Source of the DNA: a virus
Reading direction: 5' to 3' (one strand)
DNA: 42,931 bases
Virus record (IMG/VR): IMGVR_UViG_3300049732_000431
Span: 1 to 42,931 of that record
Positions 7,747 to 15,903 of the stretch are shown one piece after another (within the stretch, counting starts at the first letter, position 1; the number at the start of each line of letters is the position of its first letter). A program made the position numbers and the translations under genes. The notes below the pieces were generated by a model that worked only from the letters and a program-made list of their open reading frames with translations, was not told the origin of the DNA and ran no database searches.

Positions 7747-8790
7747 CTAGCCCACGCGCTGGCCGAATCCCCGTCTGATGAGGGCGTCCATGGGGGACTT
7801 GCCCTGGGGGGGGCGGGCCCCGGCGGAGCGCCGCTCGGCGCCCAGCTCGGGCTCGTCCCCCAGGGGGTCGTCGTCGGGGGCGGCCGGCTCGCCGCGCACG
7901 GCGGCGAGCACCTGCTTGCGGAAGGCCGGGGAGCGGAGCAGCCGGCGGGCCTCGTTGGCCTTGATGCGCTGGATGGCCTGCTCGGTGACGTACTTGCGCC
8001 CGTCCATGCTGGGGGGCATCGCCTCCAGCAGGACCGCGCGCTCTGTCTCCGGCAGGGCCAGCAGCAGCGGGTCGAGGCTCACCCGGTCGTAGGCCTTGAC
8101 CATGTTGGCCAGGAAGGCGTCCTGCTGCTCCATGGCGTAGGCCTGCAGGAACTGCTCGGACGACTGGTAGGCGTCCGTGTCGTGCAGGGCCGCCGCCTGC
8201 GCCTGCAGCGCCTGCCGCTGCTGGAGCCGCGTCTGCTGGCCCCGGTCGGCGAGCTGGCGCTGGGCGACCGCCTGCCGGCGGGTCAGCTCCGCCTCGACCA
8301 GGGCCTTGACCGGCCCGTCGACGTGCGCCAGGGCCTCCAGGTCACCCGGCGCCAGCGCCTTCAGCTGGCCGATGGCCCGTTTGGCCTGCGCGGAGAGCTG
8401 CACCGGCGGTGCGGCCGCGGGCGAAGGGGCGGCGTCCGGGGGCCGCTGCGGCTCTCCGGCGGACGGAGCGGCGGGCGCCTCGTCGGGGGCCTCCGGCTCC
8501 TCCTCGAGGTCGTCAGCGGCGGGTCCCTGCGCCGGCGCGTGCCCCCGCACGATCCGGTCGAGGAAGCGGCCCATGCTCTCCCCGGGGCGGCCGTCGGCGC
8601 CGGACGGGGCCTCCCGTTGCTCCCGCGGAGCGGGGGCCGGGACCTCGTCGGACGCACGGGTGCCCCGCGCCGCCGTCACCGGTGGCGCGGGGGGTGGCGC
8701 CGGCGGAGGGGCGGGATCACCGGGGCGCCAGGTGGGGGGCGGGTTGGCCTCCACCCATTCGGCGCCGGCGGGCCGCGCGTCCGTCGTCAC
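7747..8790 (-). CDS. Scaffold-like protein
   Basis: About 347 residues from GTG 8790. The first ~150 residues are Pro/Ala-rich and disordered. The next ~150 form Gln/Ala/Leu coiled coil (QLSAQAKRAIGQLKALA, then repeated RQ and QA heptads). The C-terminus is Arg/Gly-rich. Placement directly before the capsid gene, acidic-disordered then coiled-coil layout and size match phage scaffolding proteins. The frame stays open upstream to 8943, but that extension is low-complexity Arg/Gly. GTG 8790 fits a TTGACA promoter that would yield a nearly leaderless message. Confidence 0.6.
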   Translation of the reverse strand: MTTDARPAGAEWVEANPPPTWRPGDPAPPPAPPPAPPVTAARGTRASDEVPAPAPREQREAPSGADGRPGESMGRFLDRIVRGHAPAQGPAADDLEEEPEAPDEAPAAPSAGEPQRPPDAAPSPAAAPPVQLSAQAKRAIGQLKALAPGDLEALAHVDGPVKALVEAELTRRQAVAQRQLADRGQQTRLQQRQALQAQAAALHDTDAYQSSEQFLQAYAMEQQDAFLANMVKAYDRVSLDPLLLALPETERAVLLEAMPPSMDGRKYVTEQAIQRIKANEARRLLRSPAFRKQVLAAVRGEPAAPDDDPLGDEPELGAERRSAGARPPQGKSPMDALIRRGFGQRVG

Positions 8791-8796
8791 GGCGCA

Positions 8797-8826
8797 AGTG
8801 TCGAGCCGGCCGGCCCCGCCTGTCAA
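8797..8826 (-). promoter_or_regulatory. Probable promoter of scaffold/capsid unit
   Basis: On the minus strand there is TTGACA at 8826-8821, an 18-base spacer, and GACACT at 8802-8797, followed after six bases by GTG 8790. The -35 is a perfect consensus; the -10 is weak. It sits in a ~200-base gap that also has GC-rich hairpins around 8865-8935 after the stop of the upstream gene, so scaffold and capsid may form their own transcript. Confidence 0.45.
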
Positions 8827-8989
8827 CTCCTGCCAGTTGGCACCCGCTGCCAGGTACGATGCCCGGGGCCGCCGCGGCCCCGCCTGCACGGGACCGCCGC
8901 GGCGGCCCCTCCCGAGTCGCGGGGGGCGCGCCCCAAGAGCCACCAGTGGCGCCTCGAAGAGCGCTGCACGCCGCGTGCCGCTCGGCTGA

Positions 8990-10702
8990 CTACCGGATGT
9001 CCCAATCCGTATAGACCCGCCCGTCCGGGCCGAAGTAGGTCCTCGCCCGCCCGGTGCCCAGGTCGACGGCCTCCCGTCCCGGCGTAGGGAGCAGCCCGCT
9101 CGCGGGCGAGGGGGCGGCGGCGAGCGGCCCGGAGTAGGGGACGCGGGCGATCAGCTCGGAGATGTCCGGCAGGCCGGGGAGGGTGGGGGCCGTGGAGCCG
9201 CTCCGGATCGCCTGGGCGGGGGCGATCGCGGCCAGGGCCCGGTCCCGCGCGGCGCGGGCGATGGTGTCCGGGTCGGGCATCACGGCGACGATGTTCTGGG
9301 GGGAGAAGGCGGCCCCGGTGTAGCCCGGCCCCCGGGGGGCCGCCATCCGTTCCTCGGCGGTGCGTCCGCCGGCGCGGTTGGCCACGGCCGCCACGTTGGC
9401 CCCGTACTGCGCGGCGAACTCCGGGCTGCGGGCGCTCGGGAAGGTGGAGACCAGGGCGGAGCGGGCCTGCTCGCCGTACTGCTGGGCGAGCTGCTCCCGC
9501 TGCTGGTTGGCCTGCTGCACCCGGATGTCCTCCAGGCGGTTGCGCTCCTCGACCTGCTGGCGCTCCGCCCGCTGGGCCTCCTCGGCCTGGGCCCGCAGAC
9601 CGGCCAGGGGGCCGGCGACGTAGGTCTGGAACCAGCCCTGGAACTGCGACGAGGCCTGCTCCGCGGAGAGCACCCCCTGCTCCTGGAGGCCCTTCAGGCG
9701 GTCCAGCTCCTGCTGGGCGCGCCCCTGCAGGCGCTGCGTCTCCTGCTGCAGGGCGGCGTAGGCGTTGGTGGGCAGCTGGCCCCGGCGCCTGGCCTCCAGG
9801 TCGAGGGCGGTGGCCTCGTCGCGCTGCCGGCGCTGGTCGGGGGTTAGGGTGTCGATGCGCTCCGTCGTGCCATCCGGGCGCACCCGCACCAGGTACCCGT
9901 CCTGCTGGACGTCGGTCGGCTTGTTCAGGTTCTGCTGCGCCTGTTGCAGGGCGACCCGGGCCTGCTCGACCTGCACCTGGAGCTGCTCGCGCTTCAGGGG
10001 GTCCGTCTCGGCCGCGAGCTGCGCCTGGGCCCGTTGGAGGGTGACCCGCGCCGTCTCCAGGTCGACCTGGGTGCGCTCGCTGGGCTGGCCCAAGATGCCG
10101 GTGTCGGGCTTGGCGCTGCCCTGCACGTAGCTCCACTGACCGTTCTGGTACCGCTCGGTGATGACCGCCGTGATCCCGTTGTGCTCCACCCGGGTCGTCC
10201 GGGTGTCGCCGTTCTTGGGCTGCGCGGCGGCCAGCCGGTCACGCTCGGCCTTGGCGTCCGCCTCCCGCTGCTTGCGGTCGGCCTCGGCCTGGGCCCGCTG
10301 CTCGTCGGCCCGCCGGTTGTCGGCCTCCCGGTTCTCCTGCTGGCCGATCTGGGACAGCAGCGACGTCTGCTGCGTGGTCAGGGTCGGGATGATCTTCTCC
10401 GCCGGGATGCGCACGCCGTCGTCGCCCGACTGGGCGTCCAGCTTCGCCTTCGCCAGCTGCTGCTCGATCTCCCAGAGCTGGTTGTACTGGCGCTCGAGGA
10501 GGTTCTGCGGGTTGGGGTAGGGCCTCGCGGGCAGGTCGGTGGCCTGAGCCGCGTCCGGGGCGGCCGGCGGCTCCACCCCAACGGCCTCGCTCGGTCCGGT
10601 GGCCCCGTCCGGCGCGGCGGGGGGGGGGGCGGCTCCCGTGGCCTGCGCCCGGCGCCGGGCGATCCACTCAGCGAGCATCGACGCGAACGGCCCCGCAGCC
10701 AT
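8990..10702 (-). CDS. Large Gln-rich coiled-coil virion protein
   Basis: A 570-residue protein starting at ATG 10702, with an ATGA overlap to the gene upstream. Residues 1-70 are Ala/Pro-rich, ~75-180 and ~215-420 are Gln/Glu/Arg/Ala coiled coil (long runs such as ADEQRAQAEADRKQREADA), and a beta hairpin insertion around 165-195 carries HNGITAVITERYQNGQWSYV. The C-terminus returns to Pro/Ala and ends FGPDGRVYTDWDIR. Long Q-rich helical proteins between portal and capsid in short-tailed phages are usually internal virion (ejection) proteins. No enzymatic domain is seen. Confidence 0.6.
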   Translation of the reverse strand: MAAGPFASMLAEWIARRRAQATGAAPPPAAPDGATGPSEAVGVEPPAAPDAAQATDLPARPYPNPQNLLERQYNQLWEIEQQLAKAKLDAQSGDDGVRIPAEKIIPTLTTQQTSLLSQIGQQENREADNRRADEQRAQAEADRKQREADAKAERDRLAAAQPKNGDTRTTRVEHNGITAVITERYQNGQWSYVQGSAKPDTGILGQPSERTQVDLETARVTLQRAQAQLAAETDPLKREQLQVQVEQARVALQQAQQNLNKPTDVQQDGYLVRVRPDGTTERIDTLTPDQRRQRDEATALDLEARRRGQLPTNAYAALQQETQRLQGRAQQELDRLKGLQEQGVLSAEQASSQFQGWFQTYVAGPLAGLRAQAEEAQRAERQQVEERNRLEDIRVQQANQQREQLAQQYGEQARSALVSTFPSARSPEFAAQYGANVAAVANRAGGRTAEERMAAPRGPGYTGAAFSPQNIVAVMPDPDTIARAARDRALAAIAPAQAIRSGSTAPTLPGLPDISELIARVPYSGPLAAAPSPASGLLPTPGREAVDLGTGRARTYFGPDGRVYTDWDIR

Positions 10703-11940
10703 CAGATCGTCCCTCCGCTCAGCACGTCACGGTACCACTGCGGGTCGCCCCCCGAGGCGGCGCCCCCCGGTAGGGCGGTCGCCGGCGATGGGCCGCTGGT
10801 CGTCCGCCCGCCAGGGGCGTCGACGATGTTGAAGAAGTGGCCCGGGCGGTCGAAGACCTCGACGTCCGCGTGGGGACCGGTCGCGTTCCCCGACACGCCC
10901 ACCTGCCCCAGCTGCTGCCCCTGGGCGACGCGCTGGCCCGGGGCGACGCGCAGGCTCCCCGGCTTCTGGTGGCTGATCCGGTAGTAGAGGCCGTTGTCCC
11001 CCTGCAGGAGGGTCATCCCGCCCCACCCGCCGTTGAGGTTCCGGTCGCTCTCGTTCGGGGCGTCGTACACCTGCACGACCGTGCCGCTGACCGGGGCGAC
11101 CAGCGCCGCCCCGTAGTTGGCGGTCAGGTCGGCGCCCACGTTGCTCGCCGGCAGGGCCACGGTCGCCCCGGCGGCGCGGGACTGCACCCCCCCGAAAGGG
11201 TTGTTCACCTTCCCCCACGGTTGCCCGGCCACCGGCCAGACCACGCCGCGGTCGGCCCCGCCGGCCGGGGCGGCGGCCGCGGCGGGCGCGGCACCGGCCC
11301 CCAGCAGCTCGCGGTACCAGGCGGGGGCGCCGTCGGCGGGGGCCTCGGGCAGGTACCGCCGCTCCGGGACGGGCTCCCCGCGCCGTTCCAGCAGGTCCGT
11401 GGCCCCGGTAAGGTCGCGGTACCACGCCGGCGCGTCCGCCCCGCTGCGGGTGTCCTGGGCGACGCCAGCGGGTGTGGACGGGGTGTTCCCGGCCGGGGAC
11501 GCGGGCGCCGCGCTGCGGCTGATGCCCTGGAAGCCGGTGATGCCGACGTTGCGGGCCCCGTACCACTGGCCCCACCCGTGCTGCCGGGCCTGGTCGAGGG
11601 CGTAGTCGGTGGCTGCCCGCCAGGCGTTGGGGTCGCCCGGCTGCCAGCCCGTCTGGGCGGTGAAGGCGTTGCCCATCCCGGCCACCGTGCCGAAGGAGGC
11701 ATACGGGGTGCCAGCGCCCCCGTAGTGCAATTGGAAGGGCCAGAAGCTCTTGCCCGTCGGGAAGGAGCCGGTCCGGTTCGGCACCAGGCCGCCCTCGCTT
11801 CTTGCGACCCGCACCGCGATGTCGGGGTCGATCCCGCGTCGGGTGGCGGCCGTCCGGATGTACCCCTCCACGTCCTCAGCCACGGTCGGCTCCTCGGGAG
11901 TGACGGGGGCCACATCCGCGGCGCCCGCCGTGCCGTACAC
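10702..11940 (-). CDS. Virion muramidase plus M23-like domain protein
   Basis: A 412-residue protein from GTG 11940. Residues ~25-150 resemble a transglycosylase-like fold: IRTAATRRGIDPDIAVRVAR followed by SEGGLVPN (with the likely catalytic Glu), a F-PFQLHYGG phrase and GMGNAFTAQTGW. A Pro/Ala linker follows. Residues ~245-385 form an M23/LysM-like beta domain with VAPVSGTVVQVYD, YRISHQKPG and GPHADVEVFD. In the M23 part the usual zinc ligands are changed: HxGxDL is NVGADL and HxH is HAD, so that domain may only bind. It would open the wall during DNA entry. Confidence 0.7.
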   Translation of the reverse strand: MYGTAGAADVAPVTPEEPTVAEDVEGYIRTAATRRGIDPDIAVRVARSEGGLVPNRTGSFPTGKSFWPFQLHYGGAGTPYASFGTVAGMGNAFTAQTGWQPGDPNAWRAATDYALDQARQHGWGQWYGARNVGITGFQGISRSAAPASPAGNTPSTPAGVAQDTRSGADAPAWYRDLTGATDLLERRGEPVPERRYLPEAPADGAPAWYRELLGAGAAPAAAAAPAGGADRGVVWPVAGQPWGKVNNPFGGVQSRAAGATVALPASNVGADLTANYGAALVAPVSGTVVQVYDAPNESDRNLNGGWGGMTLLQGDNGLYYRISHQKPGSLRVAPGQRVAQGQQLGQVGVSGNATGPHADVEVFDRPGHFFNIVDAPGGRTTSGPSPATALPGGAASGGDPQWYRDVLSGGTI

Positions 11941-11943
11941 TCG
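11935..11943 (+). promoter_or_regulatory. TACACTCGA element upstream of orphan plus-strand gene
   Basis: TACACTCGA lies 69 bases before the ATG of the plus-strand membrane gene at 12012. The same nine bases recur at 15297-15305, at about the same distance from the plus-strand HNH gene. TACACT resembles a -10 box, but no convincing -35 is visible. The leader that follows has a 7-base stem (GCTCCCG with CGGGAGC) and an AGGCC-GGA-GGCCT hairpin. Confidence 0.35.
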
Positions 11944-12011
11944 AAGACAGGAAGGGCTCCCGCGCGGGCGAGGACCGCCGGGAGCGTGGCACCTCAGGCC
12001 GGAGGCCTGCG

Positions 12012-12203
12012 ATGCAGACGAAGCCTAGCACCACCCCCGCGCTCTCGCCCACGGAGCGCACGCTCACCGCGGCCTGGCTGGTTATCCTCATCGGCCTCGT
12101 CCTGGTGGGCAACACCCACAACCACGTCCCGGTCGGCCTGTGGCTGCTGGTCGGGGTCATCGGGGGGACCCTCTTGAGCGAATTCCGGCGCCGCTCACGG
12201 TAG
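12012..12203 (+). CDS. Small two-helix membrane protein, orphan
   Basis: A 63-residue protein on the strand opposite to its late-gene neighbours, overlapping the end of the 1028-residue virion gene by 9 bases. Two membrane segments are clear: residues ~19-33 (TAAWLVILIGLVLVG) and ~41-55 (PVGLWLLVGVIGGTL), with a basic tail FRRRSR. Size and topology would suit a holin or superinfection-exclusion peptide. As an independent plus-strand unit in the virion operon it looks like a moron. No family is recognised. Confidence 0.55.
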   Translation: MQTKPSTTPALSPTERTLTAAWLVILIGLVLVGNTHNHVPVGLWLLVGVIGGTLLSEFRRRSR

Positions 12204-15200
12204 GTCCACCCCGTACTCCTGCTCGATGCGCTTCTTCTTCGCCGCGAGCACGTCGGCGTCGACGGCGTCGCGCAGCGTCAGGCGGGAGAGCTCCGGCTGC
12301 TCCCGGCGGAAGCGGGCCTCCCCCACGTCGCCCCCGTACCGCTTGCGGTAGTCACTGAGCACGCTCTTGGCGTGCGCCGTCTCCAGGTTGCCCCGCCGGA
12401 CCTCGTCCGGCGTCCCCTTCACCCCCAGGTAGCGCGGGACGGCGTCCCAGGCCCGGGCCGCCCGGTCCTTGTCGCTGCGGGCCACGCGGTCGCCGGCGAC
12501 GACGTCGGCGCGGCTGCGGGCCAGCGTCAGCTGCCGGCGCAGCAGCCGCGCCTTCTCCGCGTCGTCGGCCTGCTGGTACGCCGGGCTGGCGAGCACGTCG
12601 CGGGTGGCCTGAGCGACCTCGCTGCCGTAGGCCTGCTGCAGCACGCGCCGCTGGGCGGGCGTCTGTTCGACGTCCTTGTACTTCTCGCCCGGGGAGAACG
12701 CCGGGACGCTGACGTCCTGGCCGGCCTCCTTCAGCCGGGCCACCTCGACGGCCAGAGGAGTCTGCTCGGCCGTGGTGCGCCCGAAGCCCCCGAGGCGCTC
12801 CGCGGGGGTGCCGGCACGGCGCTGTGGTTCGCCCGTCGTGGGGTCGATGCGGGCGGGCAACCCCTGCCGCAATGCGGTGCGCGCCTGGAGCCGCTCGAGC
12901 CCCGTCTCCGTCTCCCGCTCGTAGGGGTCGAGGCCTCCGGCGAGCCAGTTCTGCGCCGCCGAGACGGGGAGCAGCCGGGCGCCGGCTTCCGTGGCCGTGC
13001 GCTCGAGGCTCTCGGTCATGCGCCCGTCCTTCACCGCACCGAGGAGGTCGAAGAAGTTGCGCAGGTAGAACTCGTCGTAGGCCAGCTGGCCCATGCGGTT
13101 GACCACCTTGTCGACCTGCTTGTAAGCCGCCGCGTCCGGCTCCTCGCCGGCGGCCGCCCACGTCTCGGCCGCCGTGGCCAGCGCGTTGAGCTGCATCCCC
13201 AGCGGCCCCAGGAACTCGTAGGAATACCAGTTGCCTCCCACGCGCACGCTGTTGGGGCGCCAGCCACGGGCCTCCCAGCGCTTGCGCTCCGCGGCGTCGT
13301 CCGGGCCACTGCCGGTCAGGTTGCCCTCCCCCACCTGCCACAGCGTCGCCCCGGCGATGGTGGAGTTGACCGCCCACCGCCGGGCCGCCTCGGTCGCGGC
13401 CTTCCGGTTGCCCATCGCCAACTGCCCCACCGCGACGAAGGGGTCGACCGCCGGGGACGCGGCGCGGCGCAGCCCCTGGCGCCAGATGACCTCCGGGACG
13501 CGCGCGAAGGGGGCGTAGACCATCGCCGCCGCCGCCTTGAGCTTGTCCTCCACCCGGGGGCTGTTGATGCCCGCCTTGACGTCGCCCAGCAGCCGGGTGA
13601 TGCGGGACGGCTCGCCCGCCAGGACGGCCTCCCGCACCTGCTCCTTGAGGAACGCCTCCCGCGCCGCGCCGGTCAGGCCCCGCGCGTCGGCCACCGCCTC
13701 GGCCCCGGCGCGGGCCAGGGTGGAGAAGAACGCGTCGGTGGCCCCGGCGATGCGGTTGGCCGGGGTGACGACCAGCCCCTTCGGGCCGGCGAACGCCTGA
13801 GGCGGCAGGTCGGCGGTGGCCCCCACGGCGTCCCCCACCTGGGGTGGGCGCTCGCCCTTCCACAGCGCGTTCCAGAAGGCCTCGCCGACGTCCCCCCGCG
13901 CCCCCCACCAGGCGCCCAGCTCCGTCCACACGTCTCCCGGGCGGCGCTGCACCGTGTAGCGCCCGAACCGCCCGGCGGTCTGCTCGAGCCCCCCCAGGGC
14001 GTTCCCGGCCAGCGAGCGGGGGTTGGACAGGGCATTGCTGGTCATCCAGGCGATGAGCCGGTCCCAGTTCGACGCGCCCGCCGGGTCGCTGGGACGGGGG
14101 CCTCGCAGCAGGTCGAGGTCGGCCTTCGCCAACCCGGCCGCTTCTGGCGCCTCCGCGAGTCCCAGCTGCCTGGTGGGACTGGGCACACGGCGTACGGGTC
14201 CGGTCCCGGCCATGGCCTGCCCCGCCTCGCTCCACCAGCGGGCCTCCTCGGGGGTGATGACCTCGCGCCCCAGGGCCTCGTTGAGCCCGGCGGCGTAGCC
14301 CGCCTCGGCGCCCCGCTGACGCTCCTGCTCTTCCCGGGAGCGCTCGCGCAGCCAGTCGACCCCCTCCCCCAGCGCGGACGCCATCTGGCGCGCCGCGCCC
14401 ACGGGGGGCAGCATCCCGAACGCGCGGGGCAAGACGTCCTCGAGGCCCCTGGTGGCGAGGTACTCCCGCGCCGCCTGCTCGCCCGCCTCGCCCTTGCCCA
14501 CGGCTAAAAAGCGCAGATCGTCGGCGGCGGCCTCCCCCTGTGGCCCCCGGCGCCAGAGGCGAGCGATGGCGTCGAAGACCCGCTGCTCCGCGGCGCCGTC
14601 GGCCGCCCGCTGGGCCTGCTGCTCGGGGCTGAGCCGCGGGAGGGCCCCGCGCTGGCCCCGGCGCAGCCCCCCCGCCAGGGCCGCGCCAGCGTCCAGGTAC
14701 CAGCCGGTGTGTTCGGGGCTGATGGCCTCGCGCCCGAGGGCCTCGTTCAGGCCAGCGGCGTAGGACTCCTCGGCGGCGCGCTGGCGGTTCTGCTCCCGCA
14801 GGGTCCGCTCCCGCAGCCAGTCCACGCCGGCGCCCACCGTGCCCGGCAGCTCGCGGAAGGGCTGCACGGCCGCCCGCGGGAGGCGGCTGGCCAGGGCGCC
14901 CGCCTGCTCGAGTGGGGTCGACGGCTCCCAGCTGGACGGCGCCTCCAGCGAGGGCAGAGGCGCGGCTTGGGCCTGCGCGAAGCCCGAGCGGGCTTCCTCG
15001 CCCAGCCCGCCGAGAGCGTCCCCGAGGCCGCTGATCTGCGCCTGGGCTTGGGCCGCCCAGTCGTGCGCCGCGGCGGCCGCCGGAGCGACGGTCGTCTGGG
15101 GCAGCGCCTGCGCCGTGCGGAGGGCGCCCGACGCGGCATCGCCCAGGTCGCTGATGCGCCGCTGGGCGTCCAGGGCCCAGTTCTGGTGGGCCAACTCGTC

Positions 15201-15281
15201 GACGATCGGCTGGGTCGTCTCCGTCCACTTACGGACGGCGAAGCGACGAAAGTCCTCGAGCCGAATGGGGGGCAACGGCAT
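12195..15281 (-). CDS. Giant internal virion protein with LPD38-like region
   Basis: 1028 residues from ATG 15281, which has GGGAGGG 8 bases upstream; the longer upstream frame lacks such a site. Residues ~125-205 and ~300-370 hold two copies of a ~55-residue unit (GVDWLRER, YAAGLNEALGRE). The central part has SNPRSLAGNALGG and the later part has NSTIAGATLWQVGEGNLTG, GWRPNSVRVGGNWYSYEF and LGPLGMQLNALATAAETW. These resemble the C-terminal module of polyvalent and ejection proteins (LPD38-like). The C-terminus is charged coiled coil. A role in DNA ejection is inferred. Confidence 0.65.
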   Translation of the reverse strand: MPLPPIRLEDFRRFAVRKWTETTQPIVDELAHQNWALDAQRRISDLGDAASGALRTAQALPQTTVAPAAAAAHDWAAQAQAQISGLGDALGGLGEEARSGFAQAQAAPLPSLEAPSSWEPSTPLEQAGALASRLPRAAVQPFRELPGTVGAGVDWLRERTLREQNRQRAAEESYAAGLNEALGREAISPEHTGWYLDAGAALAGGLRRGQRGALPRLSPEQQAQRAADGAAEQRVFDAIARLWRRGPQGEAAADDLRFLAVGKGEAGEQAAREYLATRGLEDVLPRAFGMLPPVGAARQMASALGEGVDWLRERSREEQERQRGAEAGYAAGLNEALGREVITPEEARWWSEAGQAMAGTGPVRRVPSPTRQLGLAEAPEAAGLAKADLDLLRGPRPSDPAGASNWDRLIAWMTSNALSNPRSLAGNALGGLEQTAGRFGRYTVQRRPGDVWTELGAWWGARGDVGEAFWNALWKGERPPQVGDAVGATADLPPQAFAGPKGLVVTPANRIAGATDAFFSTLARAGAEAVADARGLTGAAREAFLKEQVREAVLAGEPSRITRLLGDVKAGINSPRVEDKLKAAAAMVYAPFARVPEVIWRQGLRRAASPAVDPFVAVGQLAMGNRKAATEAARRWAVNSTIAGATLWQVGEGNLTGSGPDDAAERKRWEARGWRPNSVRVGGNWYSYEFLGPLGMQLNALATAAETWAAAGEEPDAAAYKQVDKVVNRMGQLAYDEFYLRNFFDLLGAVKDGRMTESLERTATEAGARLLPVSAAQNWLAGGLDPYERETETGLERLQARTALRQGLPARIDPTTGEPQRRAGTPAERLGGFGRTTAEQTPLAVEVARLKEAGQDVSVPAFSPGEKYKDVEQTPAQRRVLQQAYGSEVAQATRDVLASPAYQQADDAEKARLLRRQLTLARSRADVVAGDRVARSDKDRAARAWDAVPRYLGVKGTPDEVRRGNLETAHAKSVLSDYRKRYGGDVGEARFRREQPELSRLTLRDAVDADVLAAKKKRIEQEYGVDLP

Positions 15282-15296
15282 CTCAACGCCCTCCCG

Positions 15297-15305
15297 ATAC
15301 ACTCG
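15297..15305 (+). promoter_or_regulatory. TACACTCGA element upstream of HNH gene
   Basis: Second copy of the nine-base element, 65 bases before ATG 15370. It is followed by a perfect 8-base stem-loop (CCGGGGTG-TTGGAG-CACCCCGG, 15315-15336). Taken with the copy at 11935 it may mark promoters of the two plus-strand orphan genes. The sequence overlaps the leader of the minus-strand 1028-residue gene, so a role on that strand is also possible. Confidence 0.35.
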
Positions 15306-15369
15306 AGACGCAGCCGCCGGGGTGTTGGAGCACCCCGGCGACCACTTCACCAGAAGGGATGCGCTTCTG

Positions 15370-15903
15370 ATGCCTGACCAGGCTACCGAACGCTGGCGCC
15401 CCGTCGTGGGGTACGAGGGCCTCTACGAGGTCAGCGACCAGGGGCAGGTACGAAGCCTTGCGTGGGGCCCTGGACGCCACACCGGCTGGTCCCTCGGCTG
15501 GACGGATCCTCGAGGCTACCGCCGCGTCAAGCTGCACTGGAACGGGTCCCGCCACCACGCCTTCGTCCACGTGCTCGTCCTCGAGGCGTTCGTCGGCCCC
15601 CGGCCCCCGGGCTACCACGCTGACCACGGGAACACGGTCAAGCACGACAACCGAGTGGTCAACCTCGAGTGGGTGCCACCGGCGGTGAACGCGGCACGGG
15701 CGGAGGCCGCCGGATTGATCCCCCATCACCGAGGCGTCCGCCATCACGCGGCGGTGCTCGCCCCAGCGCAGGTGCAGGACGTTCGCCGCCTGAGCGCCGC
15801 CGGCCTGAGCCAACACGCCATCGCCCGACGGTTCGGGGTCTCGCGGGGCTGCATCTCCAACATCCTCCGAGGCCTCTCGTGGAAGCATCTCCCGCGCCTC
15901 TAG
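15370..15903 (+). CDS. NUMOD4-HNH homing endonuclease
   Basis: 177 residues from ATG 15370 on the strand opposite to the structural genes. The opening ERWRPVVGYEGLYEVSDQGQ is the NUMOD4 motif. HNH_3-type sequence follows: YRRVKLHWNGSRHHAFVHVL, FVGPRPPGYHADHGNTVKHD and NRVVNLEWVPPAVNA, giving the His, Asn and His of the fold. Residues ~135-170 form a helix-turn-helix (LSQHAIARRFGVSRGCISNI) for DNA binding. Its stop codon overlaps the stop of the convergent 693-residue gene (15900-15903). It is probably a selfish free-standing homing gene inserted between virion genes. Confidence 0.88.
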   Translation: MPDQATERWRPVVGYEGLYEVSDQGQVRSLAWGPGRHTGWSLGWTDPRGYRRVKLHWNGSRHHAFVHVLVLEAFVGPRPPGYHADHGNTVKHDNRVVNLEWVPPAVNAARAEAAGLIPHHRGVRHHAAVLAPAQVQDVRRLSAAGLSQHAIARRFGVSRGCISNILRGLSWKHLPRL

